64,000 nt of DNA from Microbacterium yannicii PS01. Lineage in GTDB: Bacteria; Actinomycetota; Actinomycetes; Actinomycetales; Microbacteriaceae. The notes under the pieces are model-generated. The model was not told the origin of the DNA, searched no databases, and worked only from the letters and a program-made list of their open reading frames with translations. Of this stretch, positions 33,991 to 42,691 are shown piece by piece; the stretch's first letter is position 1; every line of letters starts with the position of its first letter. The position numbers and the translations under genes are program-made. Location of the stretch: the NCBI RefSeq assembly GCF_000304335.1, contig NZ_CAJF01000001.1, positions 186,001 through 250,000 on the forward strand, written 5' to 3'.

Positions 33991-36729
33991 CTAGAACGAG
34001 ATCCCGAGGCCGCTCGCACCGTTTGTGATTGGGGCGGCGGGCCGTGCCGCCTGGTTGCGTGCGGCCCGTCGTAGCTCGGCTTCCGCTGCTCGAACGGAAT
34101 CGTTGATTGTGACCTCCGTCGTTCCCCGGAGCATTGTGGCGACTAGGTGCTCGCGCGCGGCTGCGTCGGTTCGACCAATGGCGATTGCCTCGTTGTGGTG
34201 GCGCCCGCGTGTGAGCCCGACGTAGAGGCCGGCGGCGTCGACGTCGGGACCAACGATGGCAGTGTCGGCGGTCTCGCCCTGGATTCCGTGCACCGTTGAT
34301 GCGTACGCGAGTACCACATGGTCCATCGCGTAGTCGCGCGTGATGCGGCGTCGTTCGCCGGTGTCCGTGGTGGAGACGAGGTCGATCGTGCCGGCGTCGA
34401 TGCGGTTGACGATCCATTGTGCCCGGTTCTCGACGCCTGTCCGCGGATCGTTGCGGCGGGTCTGCACGGTGTCGCCGACGAGGAGTCGTTGCTCGTCTCG
34501 TCCCCACGCGAGGACGGTCGGGTCGAGTTCGCGGGCTTCCACGCGAAGCTGTTGAATCTGCGTGTTGATCGCATCGGCTTCGCTGTTCGACCCGCAGACG
34601 AGTGCGACTCGGCGTCCGTGAGCGGTCCCGTCGAGATAGCCGGTGACCATGGCGGCTCGTGCTTGCTCGATGCTCTCGACGCGTCGAACATGACCGCGCT
34701 TAGCCAGTTCGGTGCCAATTCGGAGTGCATGGTCGCGGTCGCGCGGATCGCGCAGTTGCAGAGTCAGAGCCGCGTACTCGGGGTCTCGGAAGCGGTGCAC
34801 CGTGTTCATCTCGATGGATACCGTGGCGTGCCGCATCGCGGTTGCCATGGCCCCCGCGTGGCCGACGGGAAGAGCTTGGCGGGTGTCGCCCACCATCGCC
34901 ACTCCAGCGCCGGTTTCGAGTGCGACCTCGGTGAGAGCGTCCGCGGTCTGCAGGTCGACCATGCCCGCCTCGTCGACCACGATCCGATCTCCCGGATCAA
35001 GCGCGAACCGCTGCGGACTGTGATACGTCTGGCCGGTGGACGGATCGATGTCGCCTAGTGCAAGCCGCGACCACACCTGCGCTCCGGCTCTGTCCCGCGA
35101 CCACCGGTAGCCGTAGTCGTGCAGCAGGGCGTGGAGACTCGAGGCGTCCGCACCGGTCTCCCGCGCCGCGACGGAGGCCGCCTTACGGGTAGGGGCGACC
35201 ACAAGCATCCGCCGATTTTGCCAGTCGAGGGCACGGTACGCCGCGCGCAGCATCGTTGTCTTGCCCGCACCGGCAGGTCCGGTCACCGCAACCAGGCCGT
35301 GTGTCCCGGCGATCGCGCATGCCGCCGCTGACTGCGTCGCGTCGAGCTTGTCGAGCCCTTCACCGGATGCCGCGCCACGGCGCAGCTGGTCGGGGAGGAG
35401 CGATCGGCCGGCGACGGCGATGGCGTCGAAGCGTCGTCCGACGCGCACCTTCAGGCGCATCGTCTCGGTCGCCATGAGTGCTTTGACATGACCTGGCACG
35501 TCGGCCGCGGGGGAGAGTCTGATGATGTGCCGCCCGGCCCGCGCCTCGATGTCTTCGACAATCTGGTCGAGCGTCTCTCGTTCGGCCACGATGCCGGTGC
35601 CGGCGAGTGCGCGCAGGGCTCCGGCGTGCAGGTCGAACTGGCTGAACCGTCCGCTCGAGGCGCGCGACCGGTCGTCGGCGTCGACGACAGCGGCCCTCGC
35701 GAGCAGGTCGAGGTCCAGGCTGTCGGGGCGCACCTGCGGAATCGGGGACGGTGTACGTGGACTGATGAGGGGGTCGAAGAGGGCGAGCTCGTCACGGACT
35801 GCCGCTTCCCAGGCATCCTCGTCCAGCAAGGCGGGCTTGTTGGGCCGCGACACGGCCCACGCTCGTCGGTCGATCTGTTGCAGCACCTCGACGCTGGGCT
35901 GTGCGCCGGCGTGCGCGCGGCTCCACTCCGCGATGAGCTGCACGCGGTTAGCTTCGATCTGTGCCGATCGGCGGGAAAAGGGGGCGACCGCGCTTCTGAG
36001 CTCGGCGATCTCGCCGTCGTCACCGATCGCGTAGCCGTGCCGGGAAAGAGCAGCTCTCCACCGTGGGTCGGTGCGAGCCGCAAGTTCACCCTCCGCGTTG
36101 ACGATGGTGTGGAACTTCATCGCGACCCGGGAGTCGATGTTCGACCACTTGCCGTCTTCGCCTTGCACTTTGACGTTCAGCCAGAGGTGGCGGTGGATGT
36201 GCGGATCCAGTGCACGGGAGCGGCGGTGCTGCAGCTCGACGACTTCGAGCCGGGCGATCGACTCACGGATGCTGCCACCATGACCACGCCGAGCGTTCAA
36301 CTCACGCTGCCACCGCGTGATGACCGTGTCGCGGATCCGGTCCTGCAACGCTTCGAACTCGGCCGCCAGATCAGGGTGGAGCAGCGCGGCGATGCTGTAC
36401 GACTTCGGATGATTCAGCGTCCCGTCCAGCAGTAGGTCTGCCTCAGGTCGCAGGAATGCCTTGCCACGCTCCTCACCGGTGACCGGGTCATGCCCGCTCA
36501 GCCAGACCCGGAGCGCACCGGCCGTCAGCTCGTCGGATCTGATGGTTCCCTGCTCGACGACGAATCGCGTCACGGACGACTCCGCGCCGCCGCTGTACCC
36601 CTCAAGCGTGTCGACGCCGGGGGAGCGGACGAGGTGCGCGTCGCATACGCCCTCGACGGCGTAGGCGATGGCGTGCCGGATGCCGCGGGACTGCACACCC
36701 CGCTTCCACCGCTCGAGTCCTCCGCGCAT
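33991..36729 (-). CDS. MobF-type conjugative relaxase with RecD-like helicase
   Basis: The 912-residue protein joins a TrwC-type relaxase domain to a helicase. The metal site is the three-His cluster HIHRH (His177, 179, 181) after ALDP. The helicase has Walker A GPAGAGKT at about 484-491, then IVVDEAGMVDLQTADAL (Walker B) and VGDTRQALPVGH (motif III). It should nick at oriT and unwind the transferred strand. The N-terminus is short and lacks the usual catalytic Tyr pair close to the start; Tyr23 or Tyr45 are candidates. No coupling protein or type IV secretion genes are near. Confidence 0.88.
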   Translation of the reverse strand: MRGGLERWKRGVQSRGIRHAIAYAVEGVCDAHLVRSPGVDTLEGYSGGAESSVTRFVVEQGTIRSDELTAGALRVWLSGHDPVTGEERGKAFLRPEADLLLDGTLNHPKSYSIAALLHPDLAAEFEALQDRIRDTVITRWQRELNARRGHGGSIRESIARLEVVELQHRRSRALDPHIHRHLWLNVKVQGEDGKWSNIDSRVAMKFHTIVNAEGELAARTDPRWRAALSRHGYAIGDDGEIAELRSAVAPFSRRSAQIEANRVQLIAEWSRAHAGAQPSVEVLQQIDRRAWAVSRPNKPALLDEDAWEAAVRDELALFDPLISPRTPSPIPQVRPDSLDLDLLARAAVVDADDRSRASSGRFSQFDLHAGALRALAGTGIVAERETLDQIVEDIEARAGRHIIRLSPAADVPGHVKALMATETMRLKVRVGRRFDAIAVAGRSLLPDQLRRGAASGEGLDKLDATQSAAACAIAGTHGLVAVTGPAGAGKTTMLRAAYRALDWQNRRMLVVAPTRKAASVAARETGADASSLHALLHDYGYRWSRDRAGAQVWSRLALGDIDPSTGQTYHSPQRFALDPGDRIVVDEAGMVDLQTADALTEVALETGAGVAMVGDTRQALPVGHAGAMATAMRHATVSIEMNTVHRFRDPEYAALTLQLRDPRDRDHALRIGTELAKRGHVRRVESIEQARAAMVTGYLDGTAHGRRVALVCGSNSEADAINTQIQQLRVEARELDPTVLAWGRDEQRLLVGDTVQTRRNDPRTGVENRAQWIVNRIDAGTIDLVSTTDTGERRRITRDYAMDHVVLAYASTVHGIQGETADTAIVGPDVDAAGLYVGLTRGRHHNEAIAIGRTDAAAREHLVATMLRGTTEVTINDSVRAAEAELRRAARNQAARPAAPITNGASGLGISF

Positions 36730-36918
36730 GGCGCCTAAGGTACGCCGTAACTTGCGTAAGCGCTATCGATTTACACATTGGTGCCTGCGTGCATTGCTGT
36801 TCTGTTCTCGACTCGCGTGGCGGGTGGCAAGCCTCAGTCCGCCGCGGTGGGAGTGGCGAGCGTCGTGTAGGCGCCGTGGTGGGGGCGTCGCGTGCTTGAC
36901 GCGTCGATGTTCGGACGG
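36730..36918. promoter_or_regulatory. Relaxase upstream region, possible oriT
   Basis: The interval lies upstream of the relaxase gene and after the convergent-side ars MFS stop. It contains the inverted repeat TACGC-CGTAACTT-GCGTA (36741-36758) next to a relatively AT-rich stretch (CTATCGATTTACACATTG). MobF relaxases often act close to their own gene on such a repeat. The assignment is speculative. Confidence 0.3.
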
Positions 36919-38076
36919 CTAGCGCCGGATCACAAGCAGCCCACCGATCGCACATACGCCTGCCATGAGTAGCGCCATGGCCTCGTAGCTTCCGGTCGCC
37001 GTCGCAAGGAGGGCGGCGGCTCCGGGCGCGAGGGCGGTGAGTGCCGACACCGGTGCAGACAGAACACCATTGAGGCGGCCGTAGGAGTCGGGGCCCCATC
37101 GATCGCTCACTGCGGAAGCCTGCACCAATGTCAGGGCGCCGCGGACGGCGCCCGCGACGATGGCGGTTGCGAAGATGGCGACCGGCCCGGTCGCCAGCGC
37201 GTACGTGGTCAGGGCTCCGGCGCCGAGAAGGCCGATAATCGCCGGCGCGATCCAGGGCGCAGCGGTGTGCGGGACGGCGAGGTAAAGCAACCGGCCCAAC
37301 ACTTGCCCCGCTCCGATGAGCCCGAGCACCCAGGCCGCCGCTTGCAGACTCAGGCCCTTCTCGACGGAGGCGGGAACGGCCGCGAGCGTCACCGCGTACA
37401 GGGAGAAGGACAGGAGGGCGAGTGAGCCGGTGAGAATCCAGAATCGCGTCGAGCGCACGATCTTCTGCGCGGCGCCGTCCCCTGACCGCTGGGCCTCAAG
37501 ATGAAACCAGCTGCGTTCGACTGTGAAGGCGTAGGTGGGAAGGGCGACGACGGCGAGGATCGCTGCGAGGGCGACGAACGTGAGGCGCCAGCCCGCTTCA
37601 ACGATGAGCCAACCGGTCAGTGGCGCGAACACCGTGGACGCGAGTCCGCCCGCGAGTGTGACAAGCGTCAATGGCCCACGCCGAGCGGTCCTGTACCGGT
37701 GCGTGATGACGGTGAACGCTGCTTGGTAGAGCACCGCGGACTGGGCTGCCCCGCAGACGAGCCAGGAAGCCGCGAACCACCAGATGTTCGGTGACGCAGC
37801 GGCGGCGAGCATCGCAGCGATGCCGACGCCGGCGCCGATGACCATCACTCGCCGAGGGTGCTTATCCAGCCAATGCCCGACAGGGACGGCACACACCGCG
37901 GAGGCGAGGAGGCCCACGGTGATCGCAACGAAGATGGTCTGTTCGTCCCATCCGGTCTCCACGGCCATCGCGGGCGCGGCGACGAGGATCGCGTAATAGA
38001 GCACACCCCAGGCGACGACTTGCGTCACCGCGAGAGCGGCGAGGCTGATCGCCGAGCGGGGAGCGGCCGCCGTCAT
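36919..38076 (-). CDS. MFS transporter of the ars operon
   Basis: The 385-residue protein has about twelve membrane helices and an MFS motif A region, VPVGHWLDKHPRRVMVIGA. The ATG overlaps the aquaporin stop (ATGA), placing it third in arsR-aquaporin-MFS. It is likely an efflux protein for arsenite or an arsenic compound, by position. It is not clearly ArsJ, because no GAPDH gene accompanies it. A 3' fragment of a close relative is at 20834-21319. Confidence 0.85.
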   Translation of the reverse strand: MTAAAPRSAISLAALAVTQVVAWGVLYYAILVAAPAMAVETGWDEQTIFVAITVGLLASAVCAVPVGHWLDKHPRRVMVIGAGVGIAAMLAAAASPNIWWFAASWLVCGAAQSAVLYQAAFTVITHRYRTARRGPLTLVTLAGGLASTVFAPLTGWLIVEAGWRLTFVALAAILAVVALPTYAFTVERSWFHLEAQRSGDGAAQKIVRSTRFWILTGSLALLSFSLYAVTLAAVPASVEKGLSLQAAAWVLGLIGAGQVLGRLLYLAVPHTAAPWIAPAIIGLLGAGALTTYALATGPVAIFATAIVAGAVRGALTLVQASAVSDRWGPDSYGRLNGVLSAPVSALTALAPGAAALLATATGSYEAMALLMAGVCAIGGLLVIRR

Positions 38077-38762
38077 CCTCGAGCGACGGCCGGCTCAGGC
38101 GCCGCAACGGGGAAGAACAGACGGACGCCGAGCCAACCCAGTGCAGCCCCGACGACCTGGGCAGCGATGAAGGGCAGCGCGGATGCCGGAGAGATTCCAG
38201 CGAACGTGTCGGTGAACATGCGCCCGACGGTGATCGCCGGATTGGCGAAGCTGGTCGACGACGTGAAGAAGTACGCCGCGCCGATGTACGCGCCGACGGC
38301 CGGAGCAGCCAGGTGGGAGCGCCCGGTGCGCACGAGGGCGAAGATGACGAGAATGAGCCCCGCGGTTGCTAACACCTCGGAGAGCAGCAGTTGCCATGCC
38401 ATTCGGTCGGTCGTACTCCAGGCAACGGCGGGTGCGTCGAACATGACGTTGGCGAGCACGGCGCCGGCGATGCAGCCGAGCACCTGAGTCGGCAGGTACA
38501 CCGCGGCTGTTGACCATTGCCGACGGTGCAAGGTGATGTCGACGAGGGTCACGACCGGATTGAAGTGCGCGCCCGAGACGGACGCGAATACCAAGATGAG
38601 AACCGCAAGCCCCAGAGCGGTGGCAAACGAATTCTCGAACAGTTGCAAACCGACGTCGGTAGGGGAGAGACGCTGCGCCGCGATGCCAGAGCCGACGACG
38701 ACCGCGGCAAGTCCTGCGCTGCCGACGAATTCGCCCGTGGCAGCGCGCGCGAGGTGGCTCAC
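38073..38762 (-). CDS. aqpS: Aquaporin/MIP channel of the ars operon (AqpS-like)
   Basis: The 229-residue protein has six membrane helices and the two pore loops SGAHFNPVVTL (NPV) and SFANPAITVGR (NPA). Aquaglyceroporin relatives in ars operons, such as Sinorhizobium AqpS, let arsenite leave the cell down its gradient. The GTG at 38762 overlaps the arsR stop (GTGA), so I use it rather than the longer frame that reads through arsR in another frame. No ArsB or Acr3 gene is present in the window. Confidence 0.9.
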   Translation of the reverse strand: MSHLARAATGEFVGSAGLAAVVVGSGIAAQRLSPTDVGLQLFENSFATALGLAVLILVFASVSGAHFNPVVTLVDITLHRRQWSTAAVYLPTQVLGCIAGAVLANVMFDAPAVAWSTTDRMAWQLLLSEVLATAGLILVIFALVRTGRSHLAAPAVGAYIGAAYFFTSSTSFANPAITVGRMFTDTFAGISPASALPFIAAQVVGAALGWLGVRLFFPVAAPEPAVARG

Positions 38763-39109
38763 GAGGCGACGAAGAGCTGCGAGACGCGGTCCAGCGCGCC
38801 GGGCACGAGCTTGAAGTAAGCCCATGTGCCGCGCTTGGTCCGGGTGAGGAAGCCCGCGGTCGTCAAGATCTTCAGGTGGTGGGAGACCGTCGGCTGACTC
38901 AGTCCCACCGGCTCGATCAGATCGCAGACGCACGCCTCGGTGTTCTCTGAGGCGGCAACGATCGAAAGCAGGCGCAGACGCGCCGGGTCGGCGAGGGCCT
39001 TCAGCGTCGTAGCGAGCTGGTCCGCCTCCGCCGCGCTGAGGGGCTCCCGCACGAGAGGCGCACAGCAGACTCCCGCGGTAACGTCGGTCACGTCGAGCAT
39101 CGTGGTCAC
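38759..39109 (-). CDS. arsR: ArsR-family repressor, arsenite-responsive type
   Basis: The 116-residue winged-helix repressor has VGLSQPTVSHHLKIL as the recognition helix. Cysteine pairs at 15-16 (GVCCAPL) and 60/62 (ACVCDL) resemble the As(III) site of Corynebacterium-type ArsR, where two N-terminal cysteines act with one from the other region. It starts with GTG at 39109. A dyad with GACA...TGTC lies just upstream. Confidence 0.9.
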   Translation of the reverse strand: MTTMLDVTDVTAGVCCAPLVREPLSAAEADQLATTLKALADPARLRLLSIVAASENTEACVCDLIEPVGLSQPTVSHHLKILTTAGFLTRTKRGTWAYFKLVPGALDRVSQLFVAS

Positions 39110-39122
39110 GCATCGAGACTAG

Positions 39123-39144
39123 TCGATATTGACAGATGTCGATA
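39123..39144. promoter_or_regulatory. Putative ArsR operator between divergent ars genes
   Basis: The segment contains TCGATATTGACAGATGTCGATA in part (GACA-GA-TGTC dyad flanked by TCGATA on both sides). It lies 14 bases before arsR and about 50 before the divergent flavoprotein gene. A further ATCATCGATAT follows at about 39171-39181. One repressor could control both directions. Confidence 0.55.
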
Positions 39145-39196
39145 GGCGGGTGCAGAATCGGGCATCGAAGATCATCGATATACCACGGAGGCTCCT

Positions 39197-40513
39197 GTGA
39201 CTCTGCTCGACCTGACACCCCGCGTCGTGAACACCGACCGGCTGTCAACACTTCCCGTCGCGATCATCGGTGCGGGACCCATCGGTCTGGCCGCTGCCGC
39301 GCACCTCGTGGAACGCGGCATCGACTTCGTGGTGTTCGAGGCCGGCACCGACATCGCCTCGAGCGTCCGGTCATGGGGACACACTCGGCTCTTCTCGCCG
39401 TGGAAGCATCTGGTGGATCCCGCCTCACGACGCCTGCTCGAAGCGCGAGGCTGGGTGCTCCCAGACCCCGAGCGTGCCCCGACTGGCCGCGAGCTCGTTG
39501 AGGAGTATGTAGCGCCGCTGGCGAGTGTCGACGAGATCGCAGCTCGTGTCCGACTCGGCGTCGAGGTCGTCGGCGTCTCGCGGGAGGGTATGGACCGCAC
39601 GCGCACCCGGTCCCGCGCTGCGACGCCGTTCGCGGTGCGCATCCGCATCGCCGATGGAGAGATGGAGGACGTCTCTGCTCGCGCTGTCATCGACGCCTCG
39701 GGAACGTATCTCTCACCGAACTCGCTCTCCTCGAGCGGACTCGAGCTGCTCGGGATGGCGGACATCGCAGGCGCTGTCGCGCCCGCGCTGCCGGACGTGC
39801 TCGGTCGGGATCGCCTCCGCTTCGCCCACCGCCACACCACGGTCGTCGGCGCCGGGCACTCCGCCGCGAACACTCTGCTCGGGCTGGCAGAACTCGCCCG
39901 GCAGGAAAGCGGCACCACGGTCACCTGGTTGATCCGCAATGCGCAGGCGGTCCGCGTCTCTTCCTCCGCAGATGACGAACTGGCCGACCGTGCGCGGCTC
40001 GGTAGCCGGGTGGATCAGGCGGTGGCGGACGGTCGGATCCGGGTCCTCGACGGAGTTGAGATCATTCGCGGCCGCCGTGCAGGTGAGGGAGTCGAGCTGG
40101 TCGGGCACCGCCGCGGGGAAGTCGTGACGCACGCGACCGACGTCGTCGTCAACGCCACAGGATTCCGGCCCAATCTCGACATCCTGCGCGAGATCCGACT
40201 CGAGCTCGATGAGATCGTGGAGGCGCCGAAGCGGCTTGCCCCGCTCATCGACCCGAACGTGCACTCCTGTGGGACGGTCGAGCCGCACGGCTTCCGCGAG
40301 CTGACCCACCCCGAGCAAGGCTTCTTCATCGTTGGAATGAAGTCGTACGGTCGCGCGCCGACGTTCCTCCTCGCCACCGGATATGAGCAGGTCCGCTCCG
40401 TCACGGCCTGGATCGCCGGCGACACCGCGTCAGCGTCCAACGTCGAGCTGACGCTCCCCGCCACGGGCGTCTGCTCGACCGACCTCGGCGGGGGAGGTGG
40501 CTGCTGCTCGTGA
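39197..40513 (+). CDS. Flavin-dependent monooxygenase/oxidoreductase of the ars operon (ArsO-like)
   Basis: The 438-residue protein has an N-terminal FAD motif, VAIIGAGPIGLAAAAHLVE, and a second Rossmann motif, TTVVGAGHSAANTLLGL, the two-nucleotide layout of flavin monooxygenase-like ArsO proteins. It ends in a Cys-rich tail (GVCSTDLGGGGGCCS) that could bind trivalent arsenic. The substrate is unknown; oxidation of an arsenical is a reasonable guess. The stop overlaps the acetyltransferase start. Confidence 0.85.
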   Translation: MTLLDLTPRVVNTDRLSTLPVAIIGAGPIGLAAAAHLVERGIDFVVFEAGTDIASSVRSWGHTRLFSPWKHLVDPASRRLLEARGWVLPDPERAPTGRELVEEYVAPLASVDEIAARVRLGVEVVGVSREGMDRTRTRSRAATPFAVRIRIADGEMEDVSARAVIDASGTYLSPNSLSSSGLELLGMADIAGAVAPALPDVLGRDRLRFAHRHTTVVGAGHSAANTLLGLAELARQESGTTVTWLIRNAQAVRVSSSADDELADRARLGSRVDQAVADGRIRVLDGVEIIRGRRAGEGVELVGHRRGEVVTHATDVVVNATGFRPNLDILREIRLELDEIVEAPKRLAPLIDPNVHSCGTVEPHGFRELTHPEQGFFIVGMKSYGRAPTFLLATGYEQVRSVTAWIAGDTASASNVELTLPATGVCSTDLGGGGGCCS

Positions 40514-41028
40514 TTCGTTTGCGGGAGATGACGTCGGCTGACTGGCCGGCCGTCGAGAGGATCTACGCCCAGGGGATCGAAGACGGCGAGGCGACCTTCG
40601 AGGTCGCGACGCCTTCGTGGGAGGCATTCGACGCCGGCAAGCTAACCGCAATGCGCATCGTCGCCGTCGACGAAAAGGGCCGTGTGGTCGGTTGGGTGGC
40701 GGCGTCCGCTGTCTCTTCTCGCCCGGCCTACAGAGGAGTGGTGGAGCACTCGGTTTACATCGATCGCTTGGCGCGGGGCCGGGGCATCGGCCGGCTGCTA
40801 CTGGCCGCGTTCGTCGAGGCAGCCGACGCGGCGGGCGTGTGGACGATCCAGTCGAGCATCTTTCCCGAGAATGCCGGCAGCCTGAAGCTCCATGACGCCG
40901 CAGGGTTTCGCGTCGTGGGGCGACGGGAGCGCATCGCGAAGGCCGCAGTCGGGCCACACGCGGGAAAGTGGCGCGACACGATCCTTATCGAGCGCCGATC
41001 CGCGGCGGCAGTTGATCCTGATGAATGA
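40510..41028 (+). CDS. arsN: GNAT acetyltransferase, ArsN1 type
   Basis: The 172-residue protein has the phosphinothricin-acetyltransferase-like GNAT fold. It has IRLREMTSADWPAVERIY at the start, the acetyl-CoA loop RGRGIGRLLLAAF near residues 97-109, and the PENAGSLKLHDAAGFRVVG segment. ArsN1 members N-acetylate arsinothricin or phosphinothricin. It starts with GTG overlapping the flavoprotein stop (GTGA). Its place in the ars run supports organoarsenical resistance. Confidence 0.88.
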   Translation: MIRLREMTSADWPAVERIYAQGIEDGEATFEVATPSWEAFDAGKLTAMRIVAVDEKGRVVGWVAASAVSSRPAYRGVVEHSVYIDRLARGRGIGRLLLAAFVEAADAAGVWTIQSSIFPENAGSLKLHDAAGFRVVGRRERIAKAAVGPHAGKWRDTILIERRSAAAVDPDE

Positions 41029-41299
41029 CGCGATGATCCGCCGACATCTCAGCGGCACGCGCGTGTTGCTTCTCGACATCATCGACGCGCAGCCCGGTCT
41101 CGATCGAAACCAGCTCGTTCTGCAGTGGTCGAAGAGGCGAACGTCGGTTTCGGAGCGGGTCGCCGCCCGCGTCCCGCGGATGATCGACCAGTTGCTGTGG
41201 GAGCTGGAGAACCTCGATTGGGTGACGCGTCGCGACGGGCGGTTCGCTGCCACCGAGCTTGGTCAGCGGGCGCGAAGCTTCGCCCATGCCGATCGCTGA
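41021..41299 (+). CDS. Small winged-helix-like protein
   Basis: The 92-residue protein starts at the ATG at 41021, 8 bases inside the acetyltransferase gene. It is mostly helical: MNDAMIRRHLSGTRVLLLDI, RVAARVPRMIDQLLWELENL and then DWVTRRDGRFAATELGQRAR, which looks like the wing and last helix of a winged-helix domain. It may be a DNA-binding regulator of the ars run. The family is not named. Confidence 0.6.
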   Translation: MNDAMIRRHLSGTRVLLLDIIDAQPGLDRNQLVLQWSKRRTSVSERVAARVPRMIDQLLWELENLDWVTRRDGRFAATELGQRARSFAHADR

Positions 41300-41333
41300 G
41301 CCTGTCCGCCACGCAGTGGATAGGTTGGTATCT

Positions 41334-42218
41334 ATGAATCGGCCCGCGGATGCCGGAAACCTCACCACCCTGGGGGATCCCACTCGCGCGCGGATACTTC
41401 GATTGATTCGCGAGTCCGAGGATGGGCGGGAGCTTGTCGGTCGGCTTGCCGCAGCGCTCGACCTCCGGCAACCGACGGTCAGTCATCACATGAAGACGCT
41501 GCACGAGGACGGCGTCGTCGTGCGTGAGCCCGAGGGCCGACGCGTCTGGTATTCCGTTGCCCCTGAGCACGCCGATCGCGTTGACGCCCTCCTCGGCCAC
41601 GGTCCGCGATCATCCTCGCCGGACCTTGAGCGGATCGCCAGCGACCTCGAGACCCGCTTTCGCGGCACCTTCAGTGCCGAGACGATTCGCGCCAACGTCG
41701 CGGAGAGCTACGAGCTCCTTGCCCGCGAGTCGCTCTCGCCGATGCTCGCCAGCCGAACGGCGGCCTTCGCCGCCGCCCGACTCGAGTCGCTGTACCGGAC
41801 GCAGTCCCTGACTGCGGATGTCCCCGCCGTGCTCTTTGTCTGCGTCCAGAACGCCGGCCGCTCGCAACTCGCCGCGGGCATCCTTCGACAGCTCACCGGC
41901 GACAAAGTGGTCGTGAACACGGCCGGCTCGGCACCGGCATCGGATGTACGCCACACGGTCATCACAGCGCTCGACGAGATCGGCGTGCCCCTCGGCGGGG
42001 AGTTTCCTAAGCCGCTCACGGACGAAGCTGTGCGCGCCGCCGACGTCGTGGTCACCATGGGCTGCGGTGACGCCTGCCCCGTATACCCGGGTCGCCGCTA
42101 CCTCGACTGGGACATCGAGGATCCCGTGGGCAAGTCACTAGACCGGGTGCGCGAGATCCGTGACGACATCGAAGAGCGCGTGCGCGGCCTTCTCGCGGAG
42201 TTGCTACCGACGACCTGA
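41334..42218 (+). CDS. ArsR-ArsC fusion with central helical domain
   Basis: The 294-residue protein has three parts. Residues 1-88 are an ArsR winged helix (LRQPTVSHHMKTLHEDG). Residues about 95-155 are a helical bundle (ETIRANVAESYELLARES). Residues 163-294 are an ArsC phosphatase-fold domain with CVQNAGRSQ (Cys170), TMGCGDACP and a DP general-acid loop. The sensor half has no clear Cys pair, so the reductase half may inform it. The ATG at 41334 begins the ArsR domain directly. Confidence 0.9.
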   Translation: MNRPADAGNLTTLGDPTRARILRLIRESEDGRELVGRLAAALDLRQPTVSHHMKTLHEDGVVVREPEGRRVWYSVAPEHADRVDALLGHGPRSSSPDLERIASDLETRFRGTFSAETIRANVAESYELLARESLSPMLASRTAAFAAARLESLYRTQSLTADVPAVLFVCVQNAGRSQLAAGILRQLTGDKVVVNTAGSAPASDVRHTVITALDEIGVPLGGEFPKPLTDEAVRAADVVVTMGCGDACPVYPGRRYLDWDIEDPVGKSLDRVREIRDDIEERVRGLLAELLPTT

Positions 42219-42277
42219 CGGTTGACGTAAATAATAGATCGTGGTCTATGCTTTCGCTAAGAGAAAGCGAGATCCTC

Positions 42278-42691
42278 ATGGTCGACAAACCCACTGTCCT
42301 CTTCGTCTGCGTCCATAACGCCGGCCGGTCGCAGATGGCCGCCGGATACCTTCGCGCCCTGGGTGGGGATGACGTCGAGGTCCTCTCCGCGGGGTCGGCG
42401 CCGAAGGACACGATCAACCCGGTGGCTGTGGAGGCGATGGCCGAAGAGGGCATCGACATCAGCACCAACATCCCGAAGATCCTGACGGTCGACGCCGTCC
42501 GGGAGTCGGACGTCGTGATCACCATGGGCTGCGGCGATGCGTGCCCGATTTTCCCGGGCAAGCGGTATGAGGATTGGGAGCTTGACGACCCGGCCGGCCA
42601 GGATATCGACGCAGTGCGGCCGATCAGGGATGATATCCGCGCGCGCATCGAGGCGCTCGTTGCCGATATCTTGCCGACCGCAGCTCGATGA
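42278..42691 (+). CDS. arsC: Arsenate reductase (thioredoxin-coupled ArsC)
   Basis: The 137-residue protein has the active loop CVHNAGRSQ (Cys11) and ITMGCGDACP (Cys85, Cys89), the three cysteines of thioredoxin-coupled ArsC, plus the DDPAG loop. It reduces arsenate to arsenite in the cytoplasm. The ATG at 42278 opens the conserved domain; a longer start at 42248 is possible. The stop overlaps the PstS-like gene start (ATGATG). Confidence 0.95.
   Translation: MVDKPTVLFVCVHNAGRSQMAAGYLRALGGDDVEVLSAGSAPKDTINPVAVEAMAEEGIDISTNIPKILTVDAVRESDVVITMGCGDACPIFPGKRYEDWELDDPAGQDIDAVRPIRDDIRARIEALVADILPTAAR

Noticed and set aside
36919..38076. Assignment of the ars MFS protein as ArsJ
   Set aside because: ArsJ works with a glyceraldehyde-3-phosphate dehydrogenase gene, and none is present beside it.
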